Part shown: piece by piece, positions 1 through 12,300 of the stretch | Position numbering within the stretch: position 1 is the first letter of the stretch | How the letters are laid out: each line of letters begins with the position of its first letter | NCBI RefSeq assembly: GCF_002727185.1 | Contig: NZ_NIZW01000009.1 | Coordinates: forward strand, 186,001-250,000 | Length of the DNA stretch: 64,000 bases | Reading direction: 5' to 3' | Origin: Rhodopirellula bahusiensis | GTDB lineage: Bacteria; Planctomycetota; Planctomycetia; Pirellulales; Pirellulaceae | Translations under genes and position numbers: made by a program | Notes under the pieces: model-generated | What the model was told of the DNA's origin: nothing | What the model saw: only the letters and a program-made list of their open reading frames with translations | Databases searched by the model: none

Positions 1-1
1 C

Positions 2-1090
2 TACGAATTGCCTAAGATCCTTCGTCCTCTGACCCGACACCAGAAGGACATCACGATCATTCAGAACCTGATGCACCAGTACTCCGCCGACGGTCACTCC
101 GGCAGCACCTTCTGGTTGACCGGAGCCAACCGATACGCGATTCCAGGCCAAAGTTTTCACAACACCGTTTCAGTGGACCAAGTCGCCGCGGAAGTGCTCG
201 GCCAACAAACTCGGTTCACTTCCATTCAGCTTGCCGCCAAAGGTGCATCCACCGACGGGCACGGTCCCGGTGGATCGCTTGCTTGGAACCGTTCCGGCAA
301 ACCAATCGCCGGGTTGGACACGCCCGTTGCCGCTTTCCACCGTTTGTTCTCGGTCGACGAAACTCCACTGGAAGTGCAACAACAACGCCTGAGCGAACAA
401 CGGAGCGTTTTGGACACGGTGCTTTCGGATGCCAAGTCCATCAACCTGAAACTCAATGCGTCTGACAATGCCAAGCTGGACGAATACTTCCAGTCCATCC
501 GAGAAATTGAGATTCGGCTGGCCAAAGAAGAAAAGTGGTTGGGTGTGGATAAGAAGCGACCCCAGCAAGCCGTTCGCGAACCCGGTGAATCGCTTGAGGG
601 CGTGGAAGAGATTCGCATGATGTATGACATCATGCTCGCGGCCATGCAGGTCGATGCGACTCGCGTCTTCACCTACCGCATGCCAGTCAACTCGATGATC
701 TCAAGTCTTGGTGCGACGATGAGCGCACACAGCATGAGTCATTACTCGGAGGGCGAACGCCGCACGGTTTCTCAGAATCGTGACACCGCTCACGCGCGAT
801 TGCTGGCGGAGTTCATGGACAAACTGAAGGCGAGCACCGAACCCGATGGATCCAGCCTCTTCGACAACATCGCCATCTCATTGGGCACCAACCTCAGTTC
901 AGTGCATACGCTCAAGAATTGCCCCACTTTGATCGCGGGTGGTGCAGCGGGATTCCGTCATGGTCGTCATATCGTGATGGACGACCCCAAGACACCGTTG
1001 TGCAACCTTTGGCTCAGTACACTGCAGGGAGCAGGTATTCAAACGGGCTCCTTCGGTGATTCGACTGGTATGATTGAGGAGCTGTTTTAA
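2..1090 (+). CDS. DUF1552 secreted protein, 5' end cut by the window
   Basis: The frame is open to the left edge (it reads Y-E-L-P-K from base 2), so the true start lies outside; a TTG at 8 is not a credible start. The protein matches the C-terminal three quarters of DUF1552 proteins, a planctomycete family usually exported by a Tat-type leader and encoded beside PSD-domain cytochromes. Family landmarks are the STFWL-like block, the acidic middle helix with IREIE, the histidine-rich AHSMSHYS stretch, GTNLSS and the terminal CNLWLS...STGMIEELF. A second, full-length member at 49087-50349 ends in the same way. Function is unknown for the family. It is followed by a palindromic repeat and a sulfatase on the same strand. 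Confidence 0.85.
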   Translation, partial: YELPKILRPLTRHQKDITIIQNLMHQYSADGHSGSTFWLTGANRYAIPGQSFHNTVSVDQVAAEVLGQQTRFTSIQLAAKGASTDGHGPGGSLAWNRSGKPIAGLDTPVAAFHRLFSVDETPLEVQQQRLSEQRSVLDTVLSDAKSINLKLNASDNAKLDEYFQSIREIEIRLAKEEKWLGVDKKRPQQAVREPGESLEGVEEIRMMYDIMLAAMQVDATRVFTYRMPVNSMISSLGATMSAHSMSHYSEGERRTVSQNRDTAHARLLAEFMDKLKASTEPDGSSLFDNIAISLGTNLSSVHTLKNCPTLIAGGAAGFRHGRHIVMDDPKTPLCNLWLSTLQGAGIQTGSFGDSTGMIEELF

Positions 1091-1211
1091 GCAGGTACGC
1101 AAGTGTTTTCTGGGATGTAAGCCGTTCGGCGTTTGCCACGGTTCACGCTCACAACCGGGGCTGACGCCCAAACGGCTCACGGGATTGCCCCAGTTAATCC
1201 TGCCTACCTGC
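1091..1211. repeat. Imperfect palindromic intergenic repeat
   Basis: It starts right after the DUF1552 stop codon. The outer ends are GCAGGTA (1091) and TACCTGC (ending 1211). Inside, AGCCGTTCGGCGTTT pairs imperfectly with GACGCCCAAACGGCT, and GCCACGGTT with AACCGGGGC. The shape suggests a dispersed hairpin repeat rather than a simple terminator, as there is no T run. It is unrelated in sequence to the repeats at 49-63 kb. Confidence 0.55.
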
Positions 1212-1300
1212 TAGACACCGCGAAATCTTGATTCTCGAAACGGTTTCCCGGATCGTTTCACCCCGGCCACATTCCCCTCGAAAGCCCTCCGGTCCCCGCC

Positions 1301-2782
1301 ATGATCTTGCGTCTACTGCCCTGGTCGCCAACCTTCCTTTGCCTGTTGATCTCCGCGATCGCGGGACAAATCGGCATCGCTTCTTCCGCGAATGCTGCGG
1401 ATCGCCCCAACATTGTTTTGATGATGTGTGACGACTTGGGCTGGGGTGACACTGGGTTCAATGGCAACACGATCATCAAAACACCCGAACTGGATGCTCT
1501 GGCAGAAGAGGGAACCGTGCTTGATCACTTTTATTCCGTCGGTCCGGTTTGCTCACCCACGCGAGCCTCGTTTCTGACGGGACGCCATTACTTTCGAATG
1601 GGGATTTGGACGGCCAACCGAGGCCACTTGCCATCACAAGAGTTCACGCTCGCTCGCATGCTGAAGCAAGAAGGCTACGCGACCGGGCACTTTGGGAAGT
1701 GGCACCTTGGCACGCTCAGCCGAACGGTCTCTGCAAAAGGGAAAGGACGCCGGCCTGACCTTCACTACGCTCCGCCATGGGAACGCGACTACGACGCTTC
1801 GTTTGTGACCGAATCCGCTGTGTGCACCTGGGATCCCGGCTTGGGCAAGCGTGCTCACAACAATCCATACTACGAAAACGGCGTTGCCACGGATGAAAAT
1901 GTTCTGGGTTGCGACTCGAGGGTTCTGATGGATCGGGCATTGCCGTTCATTGAGAATGCGGCGAAGAAAGATCAACCCTTTCTCAGTGTGATTTGGTTCC
2001 ACGCCCCACACGAAGACATTCAAGCCGGACCGGAGTACCTCGCTCAATACGAAGGTCACGGCGAAGCGGCTCACTACTACGGGTGCATCACCGCCGTGGA
2101 TGATCAAGTCGGAAGGCTTCGAAAGAAGCTCGATCAACTCGGGGTTGCCGACAACACGTTGTTATTCTTCTGCAGCGATAATGGACCAGAAGGCAAGACA
2201 CCAAAAGACAGAGCAAAAACGCGGCGAGCGGGCAGTGCGGGTGAGTTCTCCGGTCGCAAGCGAAGCGTCCTCGATGGTGGCGTCCGTGTTCCCGCTTTTG
2301 TTCATTGGCCCGGCCAAATTCCAGCCGGCGTTCGGCTGGATGCGCCGCTGTCCGTCATGGACTTGTTGCCCACCGTCGCCGCAATCACGGGTGCAAACCT
2401 GCTTCCCGAACGTCAGCTTGATGGTGAAAACATTTTGCCCATTTGGAAGGGGCAACAAATTCAGCGTGAGACATCGATTCCGTTTCGCTACGGTGACTTC
2501 GCGTGCTTGGTACGAGGCAAGCACAAGCTGATCATCGAGTCATCCGGCGATCGTTCGCAAGATCGCTTGTTCGATCTCAGCAACGACGTCACGGAGTCCG
2601 ACAATCTTGCCGATCAACATCCGGAACTGGTCGAGTCCATGCGATCGGAACTGCTTGGCTTCCTGAAGTCAGCCGAGTCCAGCCATGCTGGCGAAGACTA
2701 CGATGGCGGCCACGTGCCCGTTGATGCTTGGCATCCGCTCTCGCGTGCAAAAAACCGCAAAGCGGCAACTTCGAACCGTTGA
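1301..2782 (+). CDS. Type I sulfatase, secreted (arylsulfatase A-like)
   Basis: This hydrolyses sulfate esters, probably on algal or other polysaccharides, after export. The signal peptide is residues 1-32 (ending SSANA). The metal-binding start of the sulfatase fold follows (RPNIVLMMCDDLGWGD). The CSPTR motif has Cys84, which is matured to formylglycine. FGKWHLG and the SDNG block near residue 290 provide further active-site residues. Length is 493 aa, normal for the family. The ATG at 1301 fits the signal peptide. It stands alone between a repeat and the convergent cytochrome genes; the substrate cannot be told from sequence. Confidence 0.93.
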   Translation: MILRLLPWSPTFLCLLISAIAGQIGIASSANAADRPNIVLMMCDDLGWGDTGFNGNTIIKTPELDALAEEGTVLDHFYSVGPVCSPTRASFLTGRHYFRMGIWTANRGHLPSQEFTLARMLKQEGYATGHFGKWHLGTLSRTVSAKGKGRRPDLHYAPPWERDYDASFVTESAVCTWDPGLGKRAHNNPYYENGVATDENVLGCDSRVLMDRALPFIENAAKKDQPFLSVIWFHAPHEDIQAGPEYLAQYEGHGEAAHYYGCITAVDDQVGRLRKKLDQLGVADNTLLFFCSDNGPEGKTPKDRAKTRRAGSAGEFSGRKRSVLDGGVRVPAFVHWPGQIPAGVRLDAPLSVMDLLPTVAAITGANLLPERQLDGENILPIWKGQQIQRETSIPFRYGDFACLVRGKHKLIIESSGDRSQDRLFDLSNDVTESDNLADQHPELVESMRSELLGFLKSAESSHAGEDYDGGHVPVDAWHPLSRAKNRKAATSNR

Positions 2783-2853
2783 TTAAGACTCAATCGCTTC
2801 GTCTTTCAGACGGAATGAACAATTGCGTCGCATGACGAAAACGGGCCGGAACT

Positions 2854-3264
2854 CTACGCCGTCTTTTCCCGCGTGAAGGTTGTGTAAACAACCCACGCGA
2901 TCGCGGCCGCCATGGCAAAACCGGCCCAGCCATGCAGTTCAACGAGATCATGCATGGTCTCGGTAGAAGCGACCGGCAACATACAAACGAACATGGTTGC
3001 GATGGTTGCGATGCCGAAGATCAATAGCGTTCGAAACGCTCCCAACTCAAACGCGGACTCTGCTACCGGCTGTCGTCGCATCAGCAACCGCGTGACCGCG
3101 TAGACGGGAAGCAGCGCCACCACGGCACCGCTCGCCATCATATGAAAACGCAAAGTCGCACCGCCCAAGTGGCCGCCCCACAAGGCCGGAAGCGCCGTGG
3201 CAACCAAAGCTCCTGTGGCGATCACCAAGACCAACAGCGACACGTTTCGAATGAGAGACAACAA
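2854..3264 (-). CDS. Small four-helix membrane protein, possible b-type cytochrome
   Basis: 136 aa, mostly hydrophobic, with about four transmembrane segments. Histidines sit in or next to helices (HLGGATLRFH, TMHDLVELHGW), which would suit heme b ligands. It starts with TTG at 3264, preceded by GGAG about nine bases upstream. It lies 67 bases downstream of the multiheme cytochrome gene on the same strand, so the two may form a quinol-oxidising or electron-transfer pair. No family was recognised; the heme role is inference. Confidence 0.6.
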   Translation of the reverse strand: MLSLIRNVSLLVLVIATGALVATALPALWGGHLGGATLRFHMMASGAVVALLPVYAVTRLLMRRQPVAESAFELGAFRTLLIFGIATIATMFVCMLPVASTETMHDLVELHGWAGFAMAAAIAWVVYTTFTREKTA

Positions 3265-3331
3265 GGCGAACGACTCCGAAAATCAATCAACAACAAGCAG
3301 GTTAAAATCAGTACTACTACCGCGGAAACAT

Positions 3332-5413
3332 CTATTCCATTCTGGATCGGATCGTCGGTAGGCAACTACCGACAGCCGCCAACAACAACACGATCAGGGA
3401 CGCCGCGGTCAGGACCTTGAACATTTTTCGGCCGCCAAACAATTGGTTCCATTCCAATCGCGTTGCTTCATCGAGTCCCTGGATGCTTGCCATATTGATC
3501 GGATCCGCCGTCACCGGAGCCGGCCCTTTCGGGGTGATCGTCGAAGTGAAAATCAGCCCATCGTCAGAGTGACATTCCAGACAACCGGTGGCACCGAGAG
3601 CCCAACCCGCAGGCCGGACATTGTGAGCCATCGGCCACCGAACCATCTCGATCGCTTCCTGGTTCTCGACTGCGACCTCGACCAGTGAGCCTTCCTCTTC
3701 GCCGCGAGAAAAGACCAACCCGGTCGATACGTAAACGGCTTGTTCAACTTCCATCGTCTTCTCGATCGCCGCCAACGCCGCGGCAACCTTTTCGTCGAAT
3801 TCTTCCCGGCCCTTGTCGGACAACTCCTCGATAAAATCCTTGCGAACACGTAGAGCACGCCGCGTATTTGTGTAAACCTCTTCGGGAGGAAGTGGCGTCA
3901 CTTTGCCATCCACCAATTCGCCCCAATACGCCGGCCACATCGCTCGGTGTGGCGTGACCAATCCATTGCTATCCGCCTTTGCGAAGACGGGGCCCTGAAT
4001 CGACGGGAGTTCCATTCCGCTGCGATGACCTTTCTCGCCCAAACCATGAGCCAACGACGTCATCAGTCCAACGGCTTCCTCACCGGGAACCGGGCCACTG
4101 TGACAAGCCGTGCAGCTCAACTTTTCGAAGTGAACCGGAGGCAGCCCCTCGTGCTTCGGAAACGGAGATCCGAGACGGCCAGCCCGGAATGCGATCTGAG
4201 TCAATGATAGCTCGTCGTCCAGTTCATCAGCGTGAGCGTCGGTCGACTCGGAAACTCCCATGTGACATCCCCGGCAACTCAGGGTTGTCGCAGCGACGCC
4301 TGCGGGATGCTGCTCGCCTTCGAAACCACGAACGGTTTGGTGGTCGATTCCATTGCGGTGACAATCGACGCAGTTCATGCCTGCCCGCAGGTGAACATCT
4401 TGATCGTGATTCCAGCGAGCGTCGATTCCCGCATCGGACACGGTTCGCTGGCTGTGACATTGGTAGCAGGAGTTGTTCTCAGGTTTGCGAACCAAGTCAA
4501 AGAACACGGTGCCATCGATGCCAAATCGTCGGTCGTCGTACTCGACCTTCGGCAGTTTGGCTTGGACCTTTTCATCATCTAAGTCCACACCAGCCTTCAT
4601 TCGCGAGACCGATCCCGACACGTCGCCGATCCGGATCGCTGCCGTCGGTGCCCACGCAAAGTTCTCGTCCTCGATCGTTTCACGTCGCCGCTCGAAGTCG
4701 TACGCTCCGGATTTCGCATGACACGCCATGCAGTCGATCTCCAGCGATCCGGTCAGTGGCCATCGGGTCGGCTCGGATGATTCATCGGCAAGTTCCGCGG
4801 CTTTCGTATCCCAACTCGCTGCGGCTCCGCCGCCGGGAATCCGAGCACCGAATTTTTGCGTCATCTCATGAGTCGTGATGCCGATTTCGCTGGGACTGAA
4901 ACGTCCTTCCCAATCGCGGTAAGCTAGTGGCAATTGAGTCCCCGTGCGGGCGTCCGTCCAAATCCACGGCTCACCGGGCCGACCATCGGAACGAGCCGTT
5001 TCGCTTTCCGCGTGCGCAGCTTCCGCATCGGAGTGATTTGCCGATTCCAATTTTGCCGGGGCTTCACCAGCGTTCTTTGCCGCGTCGGCTTCCGAACCAG
5101 CTTTTACACGTTGGCGTTCCACTTCGCTCGCAAAAGCGTTGAAGTGCCAACCGTGAGAGATCGTCTCGAAGTCGTGGCAACGTCCGCAGGTTTTTTCGAC
5201 CGAGTAAGGTTCCGTCGACTCCGGTGAAATCTTGCGATTGTTCCGATCATAGAGATCGATGTGGTGCAGGAATCGTTTATCGCTATCGCTATGTGCGTAC
5301 TTGCTGGTCCCGGCTGCAGACGCACCCGGTGCTTGCCAATCCAGCGCTGCAAACACAACGAGAGTCAATGCACTCCAGCCCAGGCAATTGCGATTCAATC
5401 GACTCACATCCAT
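3332..5413 (-). CDS. Secreted multiheme c-type cytochrome (seven CXXCH) with C-terminal anchor
   Basis: 693 aa from the ATG at 5413, which gives a proper signal peptide (MDVSRLNRN then a hydrophobic core to GASA) and has a G-rich sequence in front; the frame stays open further upstream but without a leader. Seven heme motifs are visible: CGRCH (residues 76-80), CMACH, CYQCH, CVDCH, CRGCH, CTACH and CLECH. A C-terminal transmembrane helix (around VLTAASLIVLLLAAVG) would fix it to the membrane facing the periplasm. An alanine/glutamate-rich low-complexity stretch follows the first heme. Role: periplasmic electron transfer; the specific reaction is unknown. The downstream small membrane protein may be its partner. 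Confidence 0.85.
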   Translation of the reverse strand: MDVSRLNRNCLGWSALTLVVFAALDWQAPGASAAGTSKYAHSDSDKRFLHHIDLYDRNNRKISPESTEPYSVEKTCGRCHDFETISHGWHFNAFASEVERQRVKAGSEADAAKNAGEAPAKLESANHSDAEAAHAESETARSDGRPGEPWIWTDARTGTQLPLAYRDWEGRFSPSEIGITTHEMTQKFGARIPGGGAAASWDTKAAELADESSEPTRWPLTGSLEIDCMACHAKSGAYDFERRRETIEDENFAWAPTAAIRIGDVSGSVSRMKAGVDLDDEKVQAKLPKVEYDDRRFGIDGTVFFDLVRKPENNSCYQCHSQRTVSDAGIDARWNHDQDVHLRAGMNCVDCHRNGIDHQTVRGFEGEQHPAGVAATTLSCRGCHMGVSESTDAHADELDDELSLTQIAFRAGRLGSPFPKHEGLPPVHFEKLSCTACHSGPVPGEEAVGLMTSLAHGLGEKGHRSGMELPSIQGPVFAKADSNGLVTPHRAMWPAYWGELVDGKVTPLPPEEVYTNTRRALRVRKDFIEELSDKGREEFDEKVAAALAAIEKTMEVEQAVYVSTGLVFSRGEEEGSLVEVAVENQEAIEMVRWPMAHNVRPAGWALGATGCLECHSDDGLIFTSTITPKGPAPVTADPINMASIQGLDEATRLEWNQLFGGRKMFKVLTAASLIVLLLAAVGSCLPTIRSRME

Positions 5414-5606
5414 CCCCAAAACCAAACCACGCACTCGAAACAAAACCAGAGCCGACGACCAACGCTGAAGGCAGAGACTCGCATCGCAAAACCGAAGACG
5501 AGTCGTCCTGACCAAGCGTGAAAAGATAGCAAATGAAAGTCGATCTGTCCGGCTTGCCACCGCCAGCAATTCTCGGCATACTGTCGCAGGTCGCGGCAGT
5601 CGAGAT

Positions 5607-6893
<1,287 letters not shown>

Positions 6894-7161
6894 GTTGGTC
6901 GTTCTTCGTCCTAACGCCGCACTTTGCGGTGTTTGTGAGACCGACGGCCGCTGACTCGTTTTACGGCGGAGAACCAGAAAACTGAGGGACAGTGGGAGTT
7001 AGAGATCGGGAGATCTTCGATTCGGTGGTCAATTGCTCGGGTTTGCGTTGGTCCGGTACAGAGCGATACGAGTTGATTCCGTTTCGCGATGGTGATCACG
7101 CGGGCGATCGAAGACAATCACCAGCGGTTTTGTTCGGACTTCCATTCTTGGAGATGATGTC

Positions 7162-7563
7162 TTGATCCGCCTCGCAACGCTGTCTGCCTTCATTATCTTT
7201 TGCCTCGTTGGCCTCGCGGACGAAAATCGGAGTCGTTTTTGGGGGGCGGAAGCTGCCGGCGTGGTGGCGGATGTGTCGGACCTACCCGATAGCTGGGACA
7301 AGACGCAAAACGTGGCGTGGGCAGCCGACGTGATGGGCCAAGGTTGGGGTGGCCCGATCGTGGTGGGCAACCGCTGGCTTGTTTCGTCGGCCGTTGCCGT
7401 GGAAACAGATGATCAAGCCAAAGAAGACCAACATCGACTATGGCGCGGCACCTTTTCCAGGGAAAGAAGCGTTTCTCACGCAAAGGCTCGTTCACCGCGT
7501 CGGTGGGCCTACGACGGAAATGTCATTGCACTCGGCGAGCAAGGGTGGACGTATGTGATCTAG
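7162..7563 (+). pseudogene. Decayed PQQ-type beta-propeller gene (N-terminal remnant)
   Basis: The first roughly 80 codons carry a leader and the start of a PQQ/BamB-like propeller (SWDKTQNVAWAADVMGQGWGGPIVVGNRW, broken here as SWDKTQNVAW and GWGGPIVVGNRW). Similarity then moves to the +1-shifted frame (IDYGAAPFPGKEA and HRVGGPTTEMSLH around 7440-7545) before stopping. Full-length relatives here have 440-590 residues, so most of the gene is missing. The frameshift and truncation make it a pseudogene; precise breakpoints need a homologue alignment. Confidence 0.6.
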
Positions 7564-7777
7564 TCCGGATCTGAATCCGAATTGCTCGATATCAATTCTC
7601 TTGACGAGTGATGCATCGCGAAGCCAGGCGGGAGCGATAGCAATTTTCTAATTCGCACGAAGGCGAAGGTTTATTGCATCATCGAAGAGGATTGATCGCA
7701 GAGACGAGGACAGCTTCCACTACCGAAAAGTCTCCGTGGCCTCCGTGCCTCCAAGTTCCCCCAAATCGACCAATCCT

Positions 7778-9328
7778 ATGAAGCGTCCTGTAATATCTGC
7801 ATTCACTTTCGCCGCCATTGCTGCATTCGCGTCGGCAGGTGGAGCACAAGTCGTGCAAACTCAATCCGGGGCGGTTCGCGGGCATGAGTCGGGTGATGCC
7901 GACATCATTTCGTTCAAAGGCATCCCGTACGCCGAACCGCCGGTCGGCGCGCTTCGTTGGAAGCCGCCACAAGTTGTGAAGCCGTGGAGGGATGTTCGCG
8001 ACTGCAAAACCTACGGACCGATCTCGCTGCAGCGAAAGAACTGGGACAAGGGAGGGCAGAGCGAGGACTGCCTTCACCTAAACGTTTGGACCAAGAAGAA
8101 CTTCAAAGATGCCAAACGTCCCGTGATGGTTTGGATTCACGGCGGCGGCTTCACGCAGGGTTCTGGCAACCAAGGAAAGACCGGCGGAGACGGTTTGGCG
8201 GGCAAGGACGTCGTCTTGGTATCAATCAACTACCGTCTCGGCGCACTGGGATTCATGACGCATCCGGCGTTGTCGGCTGAATCACCCCGTGGCGTCTCCG
8301 GCAACTACGCAATCCTGGACCAGATCGCCGCTTTGCAGTGGGTACGCGACAACATTGTGAACTTCGGCGGCGACCCCAACAACGTCACTATCTTTGGCGA
8401 ATCGGCGGGTGGCACGAGCGTCTATCTTTTGACGGCAACACCGCTTTCAAAGGGATTGTTTCATCGCGCGATCCTGCAGAGTCCTTGGCTGGATCCGGTG
8501 ATCTTCCGCGATTTGAAGAAGGAAACCGACTTCGGTCCGGCCGCGGAGTTTGACGGCACGGAACAAACGAATCGCTTGTTTGATGAGAATGTCAAGAATG
8601 TGTTGGCGGAGCTTAGAGCGATGCCAGCGGAAGAGCTGATGGAAAAGGTCAAGCAGCGTTGGCCGGTCGCGACAGACGGATATGTCTTTCCCCAACGTCC
8701 GACTCAAATTTACGCCGCGGGTAGACAACACAGGGTTCCGACCATCGTGGGCACCAACCGTGACGAGGGAACCATGTTCGCCGGCCGCCAAGGCTTCAAG
8801 AACATGCAGGACTACCGCGAAGCGTTGGTGGAGCGATTCGGTGACAACGCCGACCGGATGATTGAGTTCTATTTGAAAGATACCAACAAGGATTTGCGAA
8901 AGGCTGCCGTGCAGTTGGTGACCGATGGTTGGTTCGTTCAGCCGGCTCGTCAGTTCGCGAGGGCGATGGACAACCAAGGCAGCGACGTGTGGATGTATCA
9001 CTTCACCAAACCGGTGCGGGGCTGGATGGGTGCGGCTCACGCGGCCGAGATCGGCTATGTGTTCGGCAAACTCGAGAATCCGATTCTGGAAGACGCCAAG
9101 CTTTCTGACGCATTCATGAACTATTGGGTTCAGTTCGCCAAAGCGGGCAATCCCAACCTAGAAGGCTTGCCCGAGTGGCCGGCGTACATCACCGACAGCG
9201 ACCGGCATCAACTAATGGACTCGACGATTGAAACGGGCACCGGCCTGCGTTGCGACGCTTGTGATCTGTTGGATCAAGTTCGTGGCGTCGAAATGAAAAC
9301 GACTGAAGTTCTTTCAAGCCGAGACTGA
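7778..9328 (+). CDS. Secreted carboxylesterase, type B family
   Basis: 516 aa from the ATG at 7778, which starts a clear signal peptide (MKRPVISAFTF to SAGGA); an upstream in-frame ATG at 7736 has no leader. This alpha/beta hydrolase has the oxyanion block HGGGF at 121, the nucleophile elbow GESAGG with Ser209, the acid residue in GTNRDEG and the histidine in AAHAAEIGYVFG. SEDCLHLNVW is the type B family signature. It likely cleaves ester bonds outside the cytoplasm; the substrate is unknown. The next gene starts four bases after its stop, so the two probably form an operon. Confidence 0.93.
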   Translation: MKRPVISAFTFAAIAAFASAGGAQVVQTQSGAVRGHESGDADIISFKGIPYAEPPVGALRWKPPQVVKPWRDVRDCKTYGPISLQRKNWDKGGQSEDCLHLNVWTKKNFKDAKRPVMVWIHGGGFTQGSGNQGKTGGDGLAGKDVVLVSINYRLGALGFMTHPALSAESPRGVSGNYAILDQIAALQWVRDNIVNFGGDPNNVTIFGESAGGTSVYLLTATPLSKGLFHRAILQSPWLDPVIFRDLKKETDFGPAAEFDGTEQTNRLFDENVKNVLAELRAMPAEELMEKVKQRWPVATDGYVFPQRPTQIYAAGRQHRVPTIVGTNRDEGTMFAGRQGFKNMQDYREALVERFGDNADRMIEFYLKDTNKDLRKAAVQLVTDGWFVQPARQFARAMDNQGSDVWMYHFTKPVRGWMGAAHAAEIGYVFGKLENPILEDAKLSDAFMNYWVQFAKAGNPNLEGLPEWPAYITDSDRHQLMDSTIETGTGLRCDACDLLDQVRGVEMKTTEVLSSRD

Positions 9329-9332
9329 GCAA

Positions 9333-12300
9333 ATGAACTGGACGAAAAGAAGAAGACCTTTTGTTACTGCGATCGCGGCGATGATGATCGCGATGATGAC
9401 AGCTTCGGACACCGTGGCCGCGAAGCCTTTCTTCGCCAGTCCGCATGTCCGACCGATCGCGATCGCCGATGGGTTGGTGCTGGTGGTCAACACGCCGGCG
9501 GATACCGTTGATGTATTCGATCGCACGACCCGTCGGCTGGTGAAGCGTATTGCGGTTGGCGTTGATCCCGTTTCCATCGCGGTTCGTCCCGATGGCGAGG
9601 AAGTGTGGATCGCGAACCATGTTTCTGACTCAATCAGCGTGGTCGATCTGAAGGTCGATAGCCCGACCTATTTGTGCCCAATTGCAACCGTACAGCAATT
9701 CGACCACGCGTCGCGTACGACACGCTTTGACGAACCGGTGGGCATCGCGTTCGCCAGCAACGACAAAGCGTACGTGGCGCTATCGTCGGAAAACGCTATC
9801 GCAGTGATCGATGTCGACGGGCGCAAGGTGACTAAGCGTCTGAAAATCAACGCCCAAGATCCACGCGCCATCCTGGTCGCGGGCGACCGTCTGTACGTGA
9901 TCCCGTTTGAATCAAACAACCAAACGCAACTTTCCGGTGGAAACGGGCATGAAATTGACGGGGAGTTGGTCACCTTTGACGCTTGGCAGCATTCCATTTT
10001 TCACAACAACGTGTTGTCGCTGGGACACGTTGTCGACATCGTCAAGCATCCCGATGTTCCTGACCGCGACCTGTTTGTCTTTGACACCAGCACCGACGAA
10101 CTGGTTCAGACAGTCGATACGCTGGGGACGTTGTTGTACGGATTGGATGTCGATGCCAGCGGGAACGTGTTCATCGCGATGACGGATGCTCGCAACGAGA
10201 TCAATGGACGAGCTGGAACGAAGAAGCACGGATTGAAGGAACTGGGCAACCGTGCGTTCCTGAATCGTGTCACGCGAATCGGAGCGGATCTGGGAAACGA
10301 TTCCGTTGAGTTTTTCGATCTCGAACCACAGCCACCGCAGCCCCCCGAACCGGATGCGGCTTTTGCAACGCCCTACGCGATCAAGGTCAGTCGGGACCAA
10401 AGGACTCTTTTTGTCTCCGCCGCCGCCTCCGGTCGGCTGATCGCGATGGATACAGTGTCGGGCGAGGTGCTAGATAATGTCGACGTGCAAGCGGTCCCAC
10501 GCGGCATCGCCATCGACCACGACAATGCGGGCCAACCACAAACGGCTTGGGTTCTCAATTCGGTCGAGAATTCCATTTCGGTCGTGGACGTGTCCGATGT
10601 TTCGCGGATGCGGGTGATCGAGCACTTGCCGATGGAGGATCCGACGAATCCGGTATTGAAGCGGGGACGAAAGGCGTTCGAATCCGCGGAGGCTTCGACG
10701 ACGAAGACATTCTCGTGTGCCAGTTGTCACCCCAACGGCCATACCGATCAATTGCTTTGGGTTTTGAAGACGCCGATCGTCAGCGGCGGTGATCAGATCA
10801 TGCCGCGGTCGACCATGCCGGTGCGAGGGCTTCGCGATACGCAGCCGTTTCATTGGGATGGCGTTCCGGGCGACCCCTACGGAGGCAACAACAGTGCGAG
10901 CATTCACGCGTCGGTGCCGCCCAACAGCGATGCTGACGATCCGCTGTCGGCCATTCGTCATCTTGTCGATGGCGGGATCGCGGGCACGATGTCGATGCAC
11001 GATGATCCAACTCAAAATGACGAAGGCAAAGCGGGAACCCTGGATGCGCCGGAGCGGGACGCAATGTCGGCGTTTCTGTTGAGCATTCGCTACCCGCCGG
11101 CACCACGACGTCCCTACGACAACGTGGTCTCCGATCAGGCCAAACGCGGTTTCGAGCTGTTCCACGTCCATGGTGACGACGATCCGAGCAAGCCACGCCC
11201 GAATGTTTGTGGCGATTGTCACCGGATGCCGTTCTTGGTCAGCACCAACACGCCGGGAACCGGCATGGACGCACCGACGTGGCGGGGCGCACAAGATCGT
11301 TTCCTAATCCTGCCGCAAGGCAGGTTGAACATCATCGACTTCGATTTCTACGCGGCTATCGCGGATGGCGGACAAGACGAACGCAGCATTTGGCAACTGT
11401 CTTGGGCCGGTCGCGAGCGATTCAACCCGGTGTGGGACATGGTGCTGGAAGGAAGCACGGGAATGTCTGGTACTTACGGCCGGCAATGGACAATGAATCA
11501 GTCCAACGCCGATGATGACCAAGGTCGTGATCTACTAAGCGTGCTCGAACAAGCCGCCTTGGAGGACGCGATTGTATTGAAGGCTGAAGGCGTGGTGATC
11601 GGAGGCGATGCGTCGACCGCCATCCAGCTGGTACTTCAAAGCGAAGCCGAGGCACCACGCTATCAAGATCTCAACGATTCGTCCGTCGAGTACAGTCGCG
11701 GCGATCTTGAAGACGCTGCCGCGGCGGGCCGTTTGATCCTGACGTGGACGGCGACGCTTCCTTCGACCGAGTCGTTCGAAGCCCAGCCGGCAATCTGGAC
11801 GCACGGCCCGATCGGGCAACAACGGGGACGGCAGCAGTTCCCGATTTTGCATACAGCACGTCCGGAAATGCTGATCAGCGGTCGACATTTCGGTTCCGAT
11901 GCCACGGTGTTTGTCGACGGGAGAGTCGCCGATGCCCAAGTTGATGTTGCTGGCGAAGATGTCTCGATTGAATTTGGCAAGTTACCCTCTCTTGGCATGC
12001 ACCTGCTCCAAGTCAAAACCGCCTACTCGGACTTCAGCAATGATTTCATTTTCTATGTCGCCAAAGACGCAGGCGATGCGGATCGGCTGAAGTTGGAATT
12101 GGACCGGCCGCATCTTGACCTGCAAAAGCGGCTTGCTGATGCCGTCGGCCGCGGTGATCTCCGCCGTGTCCGTGGGTTAATTTCTCGTGGAGCAGCAGTC
12201 AATTCGATCGACCGCGAAAGCGGCAGCTACCCGCTGGCGATCGCGGCCCTTCATGGCCACACCAAAATCGCCGAGTACCTCATTGAATCGGATGCCGATA

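Noticed and set aside
3979-4878. A 299-codon arginine-rich frame on the plus strand
   Set aside because: It is the antisense of the multiheme cytochrome gene, with no start signal or domain.
10470-11294. A 274-codon minus-strand frame
   Set aside because: Shadow of the propeller-cytochrome gene; His/Arg-rich composition typical of antisense frames.
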